Under the pieces are notes generated by a model. The model was not told where the DNA came from and ran no database searches. It saw only the letters and a list, made by a program, of their open reading frames with translations. This document shows positions 16,465 to 25,418 of a stretch of 64,000 nucleotides of DNA, piece by piece. This DNA is from Geodermatophilus saharensis. Its GTDB lineage: Bacteria; Actinomycetota; Actinomycetes; Mycobacteriales; Geodermatophilaceae. The stretch lies in the NCBI RefSeq assembly GCF_900188205.1, contig NZ_FZOH01000010.1, forward strand, positions 20,839-84,838. Reading direction: 5' to 3'. The translations under genes and the position numbers were made by a program. How positions within the stretch are numbered: position 1 is the stretch's first letter; each line of letters starts with the position of its first letter.

Positions 16465-17691
16465 CTACGCGCCGCGCACCAGCCCGATCGCGTACGAGTC
16501 CCAGAACGTCCCCGCGGGCGGCCCGCCGTTGCACGTGCCGTCGGACTCGCCGGCCCGCTTGACCCACAGGTAGGCGTCGACCCGGTCCTCCCCGGTGGCC
16601 GCGGTGGGGCGCTCGCCCAGCGCCCGGCCCGGGGGGTTGCACCAGTCGGTGCCCGGGCCGTTGCCGTTGCGGCTGGTGTCCACCACGAAGTGGGCGCCGC
16701 CGAGCAGCGAGGACACCTGCCGGCCGTAGGCCAGGTTGCTCGCGGTGGTCTCGAAGTTGGAGACGTTGAGGGCGAACCCGTCGGCGTCGGTGGCCCCGGC
16801 GGCGCGCAGCCGCCCGGCCATGGTGGCGGCGTCGACCCAGGTCGGGTTGCCGGCGTCGAGGTAGGTGTGCGTGCCGGGGTTGGCCTCCAGCAGGCCGACG
16901 GCGGTCCGCAGCAGCTGCGTCCGCTCCGCGGTGTCGCCGCACCGCTGCGCGAGGGCGTCGGGCTCGACGACGACCACCGCCTGCGCCGTCCCGATGCCGG
17001 CGACGACCGCGCGCACCCAGTCGAGGTAGGCCGCGGACGAGCCGGCGCCACCGGCGGAGTACCCGCCGCAGTCGCGGCCGGGGACGTTGTAGGTGACGAG
17101 GACGGGCACGGCGCCGGCGGCGCGGGCGGCGGCGACCTCCTGCCGGACGGTGGCGGTGACGTCCCCGCTCCACGCGCCCAGCCAGGTCGCCACCGGCACG
17201 CTCGCCAGCTCGGTGAGGGCGGCGGTGTCCGCGGCGCTGCGGCCGGGCCGGGCCGCGGCGAGCGCCGCGCCGGTGTTGGGGCCGTGGAAGGCCATCCCGG
17301 TCAGCGGGTTGCCCGGTTGCGCCGGCCCGCCGGCGGCGCCGGCCGGGTCCGCCGCGCTGGTGGCAGTGGGCTGCGCGGTGGTCGGCGGTGCGGTGGTGGG
17401 CGGGACCCGGGACGCGGTGGGGGCGGCGGTGGTCGCCGGAGCGGCGCTGGTGGGCACCGGCGACCGCGGCGCGGGAGGTGCCGACGGTGCGCGCCGGACG
17501 TCGCGTGCCTGCTCGAGGGCCGGCTGGGCGGCCACCTCGGCGGCCGGTGGGGACCCGGCGGTCGTCAGCCACGGCACGACCAGCCCGGCGGCGAGGCCGG
17601 CGGCCGCCAGGCCGCCGGCCCAGGACCGGCGGCGGACCCGGCCCGCCCGGTGCCGGCCGGGGGAGGAGGACGGCGCAGGCGCGGGGGTCAC
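16465..17691 (-). CDS. Secreted glycoside hydrolase family 6 (cellulase/cellobiohydrolase type)
   Basis: 408 residues. An N-terminal Arg-rich, hydrophobic stretch (VRRRSWAGGLAAAGLAAGLV) forms a signal anchor, followed by a Pro/Thr/Ala-rich linker to about residue 130 and a GH6 barrel. Hallmarks are YNVPGRDCGG, the acid/base loop VVVEPDALAQ, YLDAGNPTWV, ALNVSNFETT and FVVDTSRNGNG, plus the late YLWVKRAGESDGTC. GH6 enzymes hydrolyse beta-1,4-glucans with inversion. No cellulose-binding module is visible. A CCGATCG inverted repeat (17709-17736) upstream may be regulatory. Confidence 0.9.
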   Translation of the reverse strand: MTPAPAPSSSPGRHRAGRVRRRSWAGGLAAAGLAAGLVVPWLTTAGSPPAAEVAAQPALEQARDVRRAPSAPPAPRSPVPTSAAPATTAAPTASRVPPTTAPPTTAQPTATSAADPAGAAGGPAQPGNPLTGMAFHGPNTGAALAAARPGRSAADTAALTELASVPVATWLGAWSGDVTATVRQEVAAARAAGAVPVLVTYNVPGRDCGGYSAGGAGSSAAYLDWVRAVVAGIGTAQAVVVVEPDALAQRCGDTAERTQLLRTAVGLLEANPGTHTYLDAGNPTWVDAATMAGRLRAAGATDADGFALNVSNFETTASNLAYGRQVSSLLGGAHFVVDTSRNGNGPGTDWCNPPGRALGERPTAATGEDRVDAYLWVKRAGESDGTCNGGPPAGTFWDSYAIGLVRGA

Positions 17692-17708
17692 GTGCGCACC
17701 GTAGTCAG

Positions 17709-17736
17709 CCGATCGCTACAGGTCACCGGCGATCGG
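17709..17736 (-). promoter_or_regulatory. Inverted repeat upstream of the GH6 gene
   Basis: CCGATCG (17709-17715) and CGATCGG (17730-17736) are exact complements 14 bp apart, 18 bp before the GH6 start. A regulator site is possible; it does not resemble the CebR box known from streptomycetes. Confidence 0.3.
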
Positions 17737-17772
17737 AACGCGCGTCACACCCGCCCCACGGGTGTGCCGAAC

Positions 17773-17798
17773 GGGGCCCGCCCGCGCGGGCGGGCCCC
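17773..17798 (-). terminator. Palindromic terminator after acyl-CoA synthetase 1
   Basis: A perfect 26-bp GC-only palindrome (13-bp arms GGGGCCCGCCCGC and complement), 7 bases beyond the synthetase stop on the minus strand. Confidence 0.7.
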
Positions 17799-17804
17799 TG
17801 ACGG

Positions 17805-19421
17805 TCAGCTCTTGACGGGGTACTCGGCGAACCGGTTGCGGAGGTCCTTCTTGGAGAACTTGCCGACGCTGGTCTTGGGCACCTCGTCGATGAACTCGAC
17901 GGCGTCGGGCATCCACCACTTGGCCACCAGCGGCTTCAGGTGCTCGAGGATCTCCTCCTCGGTCGCCTCCTCACCCTCCCGGAGGACGACGCAGGCCAGC
18001 GGCCGCTCGTCCCACTTCGGGTGCGGGATGCCGACGACGGCGGCCTCCTTCACCTTCGGGTGGCTCATGATCGCGTTCTCCAGGTCGACCGAGCTGATCC
18101 ACTCCCCGCCGGACTTGATGAGGTCCTTGGTGCGGTCGGCGATCCGGATCGAGCCGAAGGAGTCCATCGCCGCGACGTCGCCGGTGCGCATCCAGCCGTC
18201 CTCGGTGGTCAGCACGACGCCGGCGTCGGGGTTGTAGTAGTCCTGCGCGCACCAGGGGCCGCGGACCTGCAGCTCACCGGTGGCCTCGTCGTCCCAGGGC
18301 TGCGGCTCGAGGGTGTCGGCGTCGACGATGCGCGCCTCGACGCCGAGGAACGGGATGCCGGCGCGGGCGCGCTGGGCGGCCTTGCCCTCGTCGTCGAGGT
18401 CGTCGAAGCGGGGCGGCAGGATCCCCGAGGAGGCGACCGGGTGGGTCTCGGTCATGCCCCACGCCTGCAGGATCGGCAGGCCCACCTGCTCGCGGTAGGC
18501 CTCCGACAGCGCCTTGGGCACCGCCGAGCCGCCGCAGCCGATGTCGCGCAGCTTGTGCGGCTTGCCGGCGAGGTGGGGCAGCACGCCCTGCCAGATGGTC
18601 GGGACGCCGGCGGTGAAGGTGACGCCCTCGTCGACGATCAGCTTCGCCAGCGCCTCGGGCTGCATCATCGGGCCGGGCATGACCAGCGAGGCGCCGGCGG
18701 CCGGGGCGGCCTGCGCGATGCCCCAGGCGTTGGCGTGGAACATCGGCACGACCGGCATGGCGACATCGCGGATGCCCAGCCCGAAGGCGTTGGGCATCAG
18801 CACGCCCATGGTGTGCAGGAACGTCGAGCGGTGGGAGTAGACGACGCCCTTGGGGTTGCCGGTGGTGCCGGACGTGTAGCACATCGAGGCCGCGCTGTCC
18901 TCGTCGGTGACGTGGAACTCGACCGGGGAGGCCTCGGCCAGCAGGGTCTCGTAGTCGGCGACGCGGGGGTCGTCGGGGATCTCGTTGTCCCCGCCGTCGT
19001 CCATGACCACCACGTGCCGGACTGTCTTCATGGTGTCGATCAGCGGCCACAGCAGCGGCAGCACGGTGCGGTCGACGAAGACGACCTCGTCCTCGGCGTG
19101 GTTGGCGATGTAGGTCAGCTGCTCGGGGAACAGCCGGATGTTGAGCGTGTGCAGCACGCGGCCGGTGGACGGCGCGGCGAAGTACAGCTCCAGGTGTCGC
19201 TGGCTGTTCCAGCCGAAGGTGCCCACCCTGCCGTCGGCGCTGATCCCCAGGGTGTCGAGGACGCCACCGAGCCGGCGGGTGCGCTCGGCCCACTCCGCGT
19301 AGGTCACCCTGGTGACCCCGGTGGGGCTGTTGGTCGCGATCGTCCCGTCGCCGTAGTGCTGCTCGACGTGCCGGAAGATGGCGTCGACGGTGAGGGGGAA
19401 GTGCTGCATGAGCCCGCGCAT
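17805..19421 (-). CDS. Long/medium-chain acyl-CoA synthetase (copy 1)
   Basis: 538 residues of the AMP-forming adenylate family. It activates fatty acids with ATP and CoA. Core motifs: [18 protein letters not shown] (phosphate loop), [10 protein letters not shown] (adenine-binding), [21 protein letters not shown] and [20 protein letters not shown] (hinge), and the catalytic lysine in [16 protein letters not shown] 19421 opens [18 protein letters not shown], the family start. The adjacent gene is a full-length duplicate of the same length, and even the leader before the ATG is conserved (19426-19444 equals 21132-21150), so the pair arose by tandem duplication including the promoter. Confidence 0.92.
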   Translation of the reverse strand: MRGLMQHFPLTVDAIFRHVEQHYGDGTIATNSPTGVTRVTYAEWAERTRRLGGVLDTLGISADGRVGTFGWNSQRHLELYFAAPSTGRVLHTLNIRLFPEQLTYIANHAEDEVVFVDRTVLPLLWPLIDTMKTVRHVVVMDDGGDNEIPDDPRVADYETLLAEASPVEFHVTDEDSAASMCYTSGTTGNPKGVVYSHRSTFLHTMGVLMPNAFGLGIRDVAMPVVPMFHANAWGIAQAAPAAGASLVMPGPMMQPEALAKLIVDEGVTFTAGVPTIWQGVLPHLAGKPHKLRDIGCGGSAVPKALSEAYREQVGLPILQAWGMTETHPVASSGILPPRFDDLDDEGKAAQRARAGIPFLGVEARIVDADTLEPQPWDDEATGELQVRGPWCAQDYYNPDAGVVLTTEDGWMRTGDVAAMDSFGSIRIADRTKDLIKSGGEWISSVDLENAIMSHPKVKEAAVVGIPHPKWDERPLACVVLREGEEATEEEILEHLKPLVAKWWMPDAVEFIDEVPKTSVGKFSKKDLRNRFAEYPVKS

Positions 19422-19510
19422 GGCCGCATCGTGCCAGTGACGCCGCTCACGTTCCACACGCGACCGCCCCGGGGCGGACGGCGCCGTCCGGCCGGTCGGC
19501 CGTCAGCGGG

Positions 19511-21127
19511 TCAGGACGGGAGCCGGTAGTCGGCGAAGCGGGACCGCAGGTCCTTCTTGCTGAACTTGCCGACGCTGGTCTTGGGGACCTCGTCGATGAA
19601 CTCGACGGCGTCGGGCAGCCACCACCTCGCGACGAGCGGGCGGAGGTGGTCGACGAGCTCCTCGGCGGTCAGCGTGGCGCCGGGGCGCAGCACGACGCAG
19701 GCCAGCGGCCGCTCGTCCCACTTCGGGTGCGGGACCCCGACGACGGCGGCCTCCGCGACCGCCGGGTGGCTCATGATCGCGTTCTCCAGGTCGACCGAGC
19801 TGATCCACTCCCCGCCGGACTTGATGAGGTCCTTGGTGCGGTCGGCGATCCGGATCGAGCCGTACCCGTCGATCGCCGCGACGTCGCCGGTGCGCATCCA
19901 GCCGTCGGGGGTCGACAGGACCACGCCGGGGTCGGGGTCGTGGTACTCCGCGGCGCACCAGGGGCCGCGGACCTGCAGCTCGCCGGTCGCCGTGTCGTCC
20001 CACGGCAGCTCCTCAGCGGTGCCGGGCTCGACGATGCGCGCCTCGACGCCGAACACCGGGACGCCGGCCCGGGCCCGCTGCGCCGCCTTCGTGTCCTCGT
20101 CGGCGTCGGCGAAGCGGCGCGGCAGCACGGCCAGGGAGGCGACCGGGGAGGTCTCGGTCATGCCCCAGCCCTGCAGCAGCGGCAGGCCCACCTGCTCGCG
20201 GTAGGCCTCCGACAGCGCCCGGGGCACCGCGGAGCCGCCGCAGGTGATCAGTCGCAGCCGGTGGTCGCGGCCGGCCAGGTGCGGCAGCGCGCCCTGCCAG
20301 ATGGTCGGCACCCCGGCGGTGACGGTGACGCCCTCGGCCACCAGGAGGTCGACCAGCGCCTCGGGCTGCATCAGCGGCCCGGGGAAGACCAGGCCCGCCC
20401 CCGCGGCCGGTGCGGCGTAGGGCAGGCCCCAGGCGTTGGCGTGGAACATCGGGACGATCGCCATCGCGACGTCGTGCTCGGAGAGCCCCAGCGCGTTGCC
20501 GCTGAGCACGGCCATCGTGTGCAGGTACGTCGACCGGTGGGAGTACACGACGCCCTTGGGGTTGCCGGTCGTGCCGCTCGTGTAGCACATGGAGGCCGCC
20601 TGCCACTCGTCGCGGACGGCGAACTCGACGGGGGAGGCCCCGGCGAGCAGCGTCTCGTAGTCGTGCACGCGGGGGTCGTCGGGGATCTCGGCGTCGCCGC
20701 CGTCGTCCATGACGACGACGTGGTGCACGGTCTTCATGGTGTCGACCAGCGGCCACAGCAGCGGCAGCAGCGTGCGGTCGACGAAGACGACCTCGTCCTC
20801 GGCGTGGTCGGCGATGTAGGTCAGCTGCTCGGGGAACAGCCGGATGTTGAGCGTGTGCAGCACGCGGCCCGTGCACGGAGCGGCGAAGTAGAGCTCCATG
20901 TGGCGGCTGGAGTTCCAGGCGAAGGTGCCCACCCGCCCGTCGGCGGTGATCCCCAGGGTGTCGAGGACCCCGCCCAGCCGGCGGGTGCGCTCGGCCCACT
21001 CGGCGTAGGTGGTGCGCCGGACGCCGGCCGGGCCGTTGGTGGCCAGCGTCCGGTCGCCGAAGTGCCGCTCGGCGTGGCGGAAGACCGCGTCGATGGTCAG
21101 CGGGGTGTCCTGCATGAGGCCGCGCAT
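19511..21127 (-). CDS. Long/medium-chain acyl-CoA synthetase (copy 2)
   Basis: 538 residues, closely similar to its neighbour over the whole length (e.g. both have [20 protein letters not shown] and [20 protein letters not shown]). Differences cluster in the substrate half: LSGNALGLSEHDVAMAIVPM here against [20 protein letters not shown], and GWGMTETSPVASLAVLP against [17 protein letters not shown]. This suggests divergence in chain preference. All catalytic motifs including [13 protein letters not shown] are intact. The gap between copies is 89 bp, and each has the same conserved leader, so each is probably transcribed separately. Confidence 0.92.
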   Translation of the reverse strand: MRGLMQDTPLTIDAVFRHAERHFGDRTLATNGPAGVRRTTYAEWAERTRRLGGVLDTLGITADGRVGTFAWNSSRHMELYFAAPCTGRVLHTLNIRLFPEQLTYIADHAEDEVVFVDRTLLPLLWPLVDTMKTVHHVVVMDDGGDAEIPDDPRVHDYETLLAGASPVEFAVRDEWQAASMCYTSGTTGNPKGVVYSHRSTYLHTMAVLSGNALGLSEHDVAMAIVPMFHANAWGLPYAAPAAGAGLVFPGPLMQPEALVDLLVAEGVTVTAGVPTIWQGALPHLAGRDHRLRLITCGGSAVPRALSEAYREQVGLPLLQGWGMTETSPVASLAVLPRRFADADEDTKAAQRARAGVPVFGVEARIVEPGTAEELPWDDTATGELQVRGPWCAAEYHDPDPGVVLSTPDGWMRTGDVAAIDGYGSIRIADRTKDLIKSGGEWISSVDLENAIMSHPAVAEAAVVGVPHPKWDERPLACVVLRPGATLTAEELVDHLRPLVARWWLPDAVEFIDEVPKTSVGKFSKKDLRSRFADYRLPS

Positions 21128-21176
21128 GAGCGCATCGTGCCAGTGACGCCGGTCACGCTCCAGGAGCCGTGGACAG

Positions 21177-22463
21177 TCAGCCGTACACCGGGAGGAGCGT
21201 CTCCACCAGCACGGCCAGCACCTCCGCCGACGACCGCGGGGCCTCGTGCTGGGCGGCCGCGGACAGGACCCACACCCCGGCTCCGCGGGCGTCGGGGACG
21301 GCGAGGACGAGCGGCGTCGCCGTGCTCCCGCCGGGGCCGGTGCAGCCGATCAGCGCCCCACCGCCGGGCACGTCGGCCGCCAGGCAGGGGCTGTCGCGGT
21401 GCGCGGCTGCGGGCAGGACCTCGGTCCGCAGCCGCTCGATCGCCGTCCCGTCCTCGTCCGCGAGGAAGCCGACCCCGACCAGCTGGGCGTCGTCGTAGGG
21501 ACCGCCCTCGGACAGCGACCGGGGCTCCGGCACCCACGTGCAGCCCACCGGGCCCCGCGGCAGCGCGCCGCCGCCGTAGCCCATCGGCACCCCGAGCCGC
21601 GCCGTCAGCGGGTCGGCCAGCGGCGGGCAGGAGCCCTCGTCGTCCCGGGCCGGCCGGCCTCCGGGCAGCCACCGGTCCCACTCGGCCGGGGAGGTGAGGG
21701 TGAGCGGCGCGGCCAGCGTGAGGACGGCGGCCTCCAGGCGGGGCTGGACGACCGGCTCGTCCTCCGGCGGGACCGCCCGGTCCGCGACCGGGCCCTCGCG
21801 CTCGCCGGGGGCGGCGGTCACCGACCGGACGGCGGCGGGCACCCCGGCCGCCAGGACCGCGGCCAGCAGCGCCCCGACGGCGACGGCCGCCGCGCGGGCG
21901 CGCCGACGCCGCCGGTACCCGTCGGCGACCGCGTCGGGGGAGACGGCGGACTCCGGCCAGGTCAGCTCGTCGGCCAGGTCGTGGAGCCGGGCGCTCAGGC
22001 CGGAGCCGCCGTCCTCCCCGGACGCGCCGAGGGCGGCCCTGCCCCCGGCGAGGTCGTCGCGCACCGCGTCCGCCGGGCTCCGCACGAGCCGCGCGACCTC
22101 CGCCTCCCCGAGGCCGTCGGCGTGCCGCAGCACCAGGGCCGCGCGCACCGCCGGCTCGAGCCGCAGCAGCGCCGTCCGCAGCTCCTCGGCGCGGGGGTCG
22201 GCGAGCGGGCCGGGGACGTCGGCCACCACCTGCCCGTCCGCCGGGCCGCGCCGCCGGCCGAGGGCGAGGTCGACGAGCGCCTGCCGGGCCGCAGTGGCCG
22301 GGTCCGCCGCGGCCCGCCACCCGCCCACGGCGCGGACCAGGGCCGCGGACGCGAGGTCCTCGCCGGCCTGCCGGCTGCCGGTGAGCAGGACGGCGGTGCG
22401 CATCAGCGCGGGCCCGGCGTCGCGCACGAGCGCGGCCAGCTCCGCGTCCCGCCGCGCCGTCAC
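21177..22463 (-). CDS. Degenerate sigma-factor-like protein fused to a membrane helix and outer domain
   Basis: 428 residues. Residues about 5-150 follow SigE-family ECF sigma factors: ALMRTAVLLTGSRQAGEDLASAALVRAVGGW (region 2 core) and RLEPAVRAALVLRHADGLGEAEVARLVRSPADAV (region 4 HTH). The -10 recognition part is shortened and the usual VQxAL acid/aromatic residues are replaced. After a linker come RRRRRARAAAVAVGALLAAVLAAGV, a positive-inside membrane helix at about 205, and a 200-residue extracytoplasmic part with paired cysteines (GSCPP, VGCTWVPE, SPCLAA, LIGCTG). It may be a membrane-tethered regulator or a remnant sigma/anti-sigma fusion. GTG 22463 overlaps the stop of the AlkD-like gene. 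Confidence 0.7.
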   Translation of the reverse strand: MTARRDAELAALVRDAGPALMRTAVLLTGSRQAGEDLASAALVRAVGGWRAAADPATAARQALVDLALGRRRGPADGQVVADVPGPLADPRAEELRTALLRLEPAVRAALVLRHADGLGEAEVARLVRSPADAVRDDLAGGRAALGASGEDGGSGLSARLHDLADELTWPESAVSPDAVADGYRRRRRARAAAVAVGALLAAVLAAGVPAAVRSVTAAPGEREGPVADRAVPPEDEPVVQPRLEAAVLTLAAPLTLTSPAEWDRWLPGGRPARDDEGSCPPLADPLTARLGVPMGYGGGALPRGPVGCTWVPEPRSLSEGGPYDDAQLVGVGFLADEDGTAIERLRTEVLPAAAHRDSPCLAADVPGGGALIGCTGPGGSTATPLVLAVPDARGAGVWVLSAAAQHEAPRSSAEVLAVLVETLLPVYG

Positions 22464-23110
22464 CGCTGGAGCTCCCGCAGCACGTCGGCGGCGACCCAGC
22501 GGGCGCCCGGGCCCGCCGACCGCAGTCCGGAGGCGGTCTCGACGGCGCGGGCGTGCAGGCCCGGGCTGCGCTTGCCCATCTGCCGCAGTGCCCAGCTCGC
22601 TCCCTTCCGGACCAGCGGCCGGTCGTCGTCGGCCCGCTCGGCGACCGCGCGCAGGAACGGCTCGAACCGGGCGTCGTCGGCCCGCTCGTCGGCCACCGCG
22701 AGCCCGGCCATGACGGCGAAGCCGGCGCGCTTGACGAACGGCTCGGGCCGCGCGCTCCACTCCAGCGCCTTCGCCCAGGCGAGCGGGGTGCGCCGGACGA
22801 GGTTCTGGCAGACCTGGTCGCACAGGTCCCACGAGTCGAAGCCGGCCGCCCACGCGTCGAGCTGCCGCCCGTCGACCGCCGCCGGCTCCTCCACCATGCT
22901 GGCGAGGATCCGCGCCTCGTGGACGCCGGAGTCCCACAGCCCCCCGGCCAGCGTGTGGTCGCGGCCGAGGTCCCGGGCCAGCGCGCGCAGCTCCGCGACG
23001 GTGACGCCGAGGACGTCGGCGCCGCCGATGCCGGAGCGGGCCATCCCCGGCAGCCGCGCCGGGTCGGCCAGCGCCCGCAGCCGGCCGAGCACCTCGGCGA
23101 CGCCGGCCAC
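22460..23110 (-). CDS. DNA alkylation repair (AlkD-like) HEAT-repeat protein
   Basis: 216 residues, helical throughout, matching the AlkD/DNA alkylation repair family: GVTVAELRALARDLGRDHTLAGGLWDSGVHEARILASMV, DSWDLCDQVCQNLV, FVKRAGFAVMAGLA, PLVRKGASWALRQMGKRSP. AlkD proteins remove bulky cationic alkylated bases using HEAT-like repeats; the WDSWDLCD and KGASWALRQ segments are conserved in that family. GTG 23110 shares one base with the P450 stop (TAGTG), so it is translated with the P450 gene upstream and the sigma-like gene downstream as an operon. Whether this copy has glycosylase activity cannot be decided from sequence. Confidence 0.85.
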   Translation of the reverse strand: MAGVAEVLGRLRALADPARLPGMARSGIGGADVLGVTVAELRALARDLGRDHTLAGGLWDSGVHEARILASMVEEPAAVDGRQLDAWAAGFDSWDLCDQVCQNLVRRTPLAWAKALEWSARPEPFVKRAGFAVMAGLAVADERADDARFEPFLRAVAERADDDRPLVRKGASWALRQMGKRSPGLHARAVETASGLRSAGPGARWVAADVLRELQR

Positions 23111-24306
23111 TACCGCGTCAGGACGACCGGCAGCTCGGCCAGGCCGCGGATGACGAACTCCGGCCGCCGCCGCGCCGGGCGGGCGAGCTGCAGGTCGGTG
23201 GTGCGGGCCAGCAGCGCGCCGAAGGAGGCCTGCAGCTCCACCCGGGCCAGCGGTGCCCCGATGCAGAAGTGCACGCCCGCGCCGAAGGAGATGTGCGGGT
23301 TGTCGGCGCGGCCGACGTCGAGGGTGTCGGGTGCGGCGAAGACGGCGGGGTCGCGGTTGGCCGCGCCGAGCAGTGCGGCGACCTTCTGGCCCCGGCGCAC
23401 GGTCACGCCGCCGACCTCGACGTCCTCGGTGGCGGTGCGCTCGAACAGCTGCAGCGGCGAGTCGAAGCGCATGAGCTCCTCGATCGCCGTCGGCAGCAGG
23501 GCCGGGTCGGCGCGCAGCCGGTCGAGCTGGTCGCGGTGCTCGAGGAGGGCGAGCAGCCCGTTGCCGCTGACGTTGACCGTCGCCTCGTGGCCGGCGTTGA
23601 GCAGCAGGATGCAGGTGGTGACCAGCTCGTCCTCGGTCAGCCGGTCGCCGTCGGAGTCGCGGACGGTGACCAGGTGGGTGAGCAGGTCCTCGCCCGGGCT
23701 CCGGCGCCGCTCGGCGGCCAGCCCGCGCAGGTAGCCGACGAACTCCGCCGCGGCCCGCTCGGCGGCGTCCTCGACGGCCTCGGTGCGGCCGTACTCGTAC
23801 ATCTTCACGATCGCGTTGGACCACGGCCGCAGCAGCGGCCGGTCGGCCTCCGGGACGCCGAGCAGCTCGGCGATGACCGCGACGGGGAGCTCCTCGGCCA
23901 TCCCCGACAGGACGTCGACCTCCGCCGCGCCGCCGGAGCGCTCGACCAGCCCGTCGACCAGGGAGTCGGCCAGCTCCTGCACCCACGGCCGCAGCCGCTC
24001 GACGTGCCCCCGCGCGAAGGCGGCGCTGACCAGCCGCCGCAGCCGGGTGTGCTCGGGCGGCTCCATCTCCAGCAGGGCGTTGCGGTGGATCAGGTTGAAC
24101 GAGCCGAAGCGCTCCCCCGGCGTGCGGTCGCGCCAGATCCGGCCCAGCCGGCGGTCGCGCAGGACGGCGTTGCTCTCGGCGTGGGTGAACGCCAGCCACA
24201 GCCCCAGCCCCTCGTGCCACTGCACCGGCGCGACCGCCCGGGCGGCGGCGAAGGCGGGGTAGGGGTCGGCGACGACGGCCGGGTCGGTGAGGTCGAGCGG
24301 GGTCAC
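23110..24306 (-). CDS. Cytochrome P450
   Basis: 398 residues, a class I bacterial P450. Haem loop FGAGVHFCIGAPLAR carries the axial Cys; the K-helix EELMRFDSPLQ gives ExxR; the I-helix reads LLLNAGHEATVN, with His-Glu in place of the usual Asp/Glu-Thr acid pair arrangement (AGxxT kept). Other landmarks: MEPPEHTRLRRLVSAAF and AANRDPAVFAAPDTLDVGR. Substrate unknown; ferredoxin and reductase genes are not in the window. First gene of an apparent operon with the AlkD-like and sigma-like genes. Confidence 0.92.
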   Translation of the reverse strand: MTPLDLTDPAVVADPYPAFAAARAVAPVQWHEGLGLWLAFTHAESNAVLRDRRLGRIWRDRTPGERFGSFNLIHRNALLEMEPPEHTRLRRLVSAAFARGHVERLRPWVQELADSLVDGLVERSGGAAEVDVLSGMAEELPVAVIAELLGVPEADRPLLRPWSNAIVKMYEYGRTEAVEDAAERAAAEFVGYLRGLAAERRRSPGEDLLTHLVTVRDSDGDRLTEDELVTTCILLLNAGHEATVNVSGNGLLALLEHRDQLDRLRADPALLPTAIEELMRFDSPLQLFERTATEDVEVGGVTVRRGQKVAALLGAANRDPAVFAAPDTLDVGRADNPHISFGAGVHFCIGAPLARVELQASFGALLARTTDLQLARPARRRPEFVIRGLAELPVVLTR

Positions 24307-24359
24307 GGCGGCACCCTAGGCGGCGCAGGGCGCCGCCCGGCCCCACATACCCTGGCCGC

Positions 24360-25295
24360 ATGGCTCGATCCGCGACCCGCCGCCGTCCCGCGCCCGCCCG
24401 CACCGAGGAGGGGGTCAACCCCAAGGCCCCCTGCCCCTGCGGGTCCGGTCGCCGGTACAAGCACTGCCACGGCTCGGGTTACGCACCGCCGGTGACCCGC
24501 CCGTTCGAGGGCCTGCCCGGCGAGCCGGACTGGGTGGCGCTGCGCGAGCTGGTGCCCGCCGCCACCGCGCCGCTGACGACGACCGACGGCCGCGAGGTCA
24601 CCCTGGCCAGCGTGCTGCCCGGCGGCGCGCCCGCGCTGGTGCGCACCAGCGGGGAGATCCTGCTCGGCGTGCAGCTGCCGGCCTCCTCCGACGACGTCAG
24701 CCGCGACATCGGCACCGCCCTCGCCGCCGCGCTGGAGGCCCCGGCCGGCGCGCCGGTCGACCCGGGCCCGATCGGTGCCGCCGGCTCGGCCGGGCCGCGG
24801 CTGCAGGAGCTGCTCGACCTGTCCGCGCCGCTCGAGGTGACCGTGCACGAGGACTTCGGCTTCTGGCTGGAGGGCACCGACGCCGGCCCCGCCGCCCGGG
24901 CCGGGTTGCAGCAGGCCAACGAGGCGGTGCTGCCCACCGAGCGGCTCGAGGGGCTGGGCGCGGCCTACTGGGTGCGCCCGGGCAACGAGCGGGCGCACCT
25001 GCGGTGGGTGCGGCCCGAGGCCGAGGAGCCGCTGCTCGACGCGCTGGCCCGGCTCTCGGCGGCCGAGCAGCTGCTGCTGGGCGAGGGGACCCGCTACGCC
25101 GGCGCCTTCCGCGCGCACGGGCTGGTCGTGCCGGTGTGGGACCTGCCCGCCGACACCCCGGCGCAGGAGTGGAACGGCCCCGCCGCGGAGTTCGGCACCC
25201 GGCTGGAGGAGGCGCTGGCCGCGACCGGCCCGCTCACCGCCGACGAGCGCCGCGCCCGCGCCGGCCTGCTCTCGCGCCAGGTCACGCTGCGCTGA
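24360..25295 (+). CDS. SEC-C motif protein, DUF5926 family
   Basis: 311 residues. The basic N-terminus leads into a SEC-C zinc motif APCPCGSGRRYKHCHG (CxC...C-H pattern) at about residues 23-38, followed by a conserved actinobacterial domain (RELVPAATAPLTT, LHEDFGFWL-like VTVHEDFGFWLEG, AYWVRPGNERAHLRW, GLVVPVWDLPADTPAQEWNGPA). This pattern matches the uncharacterised DUF5926 family. SEC-C motifs occur at the end of SecA and in proteins linked to translation or export; no function is established. ATG 24360; divergent from the P450, followed by a strong terminator. Confidence 0.85.
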   Translation: MARSATRRRPAPARTEEGVNPKAPCPCGSGRRYKHCHGSGYAPPVTRPFEGLPGEPDWVALRELVPAATAPLTTTDGREVTLASVLPGGAPALVRTSGEILLGVQLPASSDDVSRDIGTALAAALEAPAGAPVDPGPIGAAGSAGPRLQELLDLSAPLEVTVHEDFGFWLEGTDAGPAARAGLQQANEAVLPTERLEGLGAAYWVRPGNERAHLRWVRPEAEEPLLDALARLSAAEQLLLGEGTRYAGAFRAHGLVVPVWDLPADTPAQEWNGPAAEFGTRLEEALAATGPLTADERRARAGLLSRQVTLR

Positions 25296-25332
25296 CGCCC
25301 TGAGCCGCCGACCCGGGCTGTCCACTCCGGGT

Positions 25333-25371
25333 CGCTCGTGCTCTGCCCCGATCGGGGGCAGAGCACGAGCG
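25333..25371 (+). terminator. Terminator hairpin after DUF5926 gene
   Basis: Exact 17-bp arms (25333-25349 and 25355-25371; CGCTCGTGCTCTGCCCC and complement) with a GATCG loop, 38 bases after the stop. Confidence 0.75.
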
Positions 25372-25418
25372 CGCCGGATCTCCCCACGACGGCGTCCGGC
25401 GCCGTACCTTCCCGCGCC

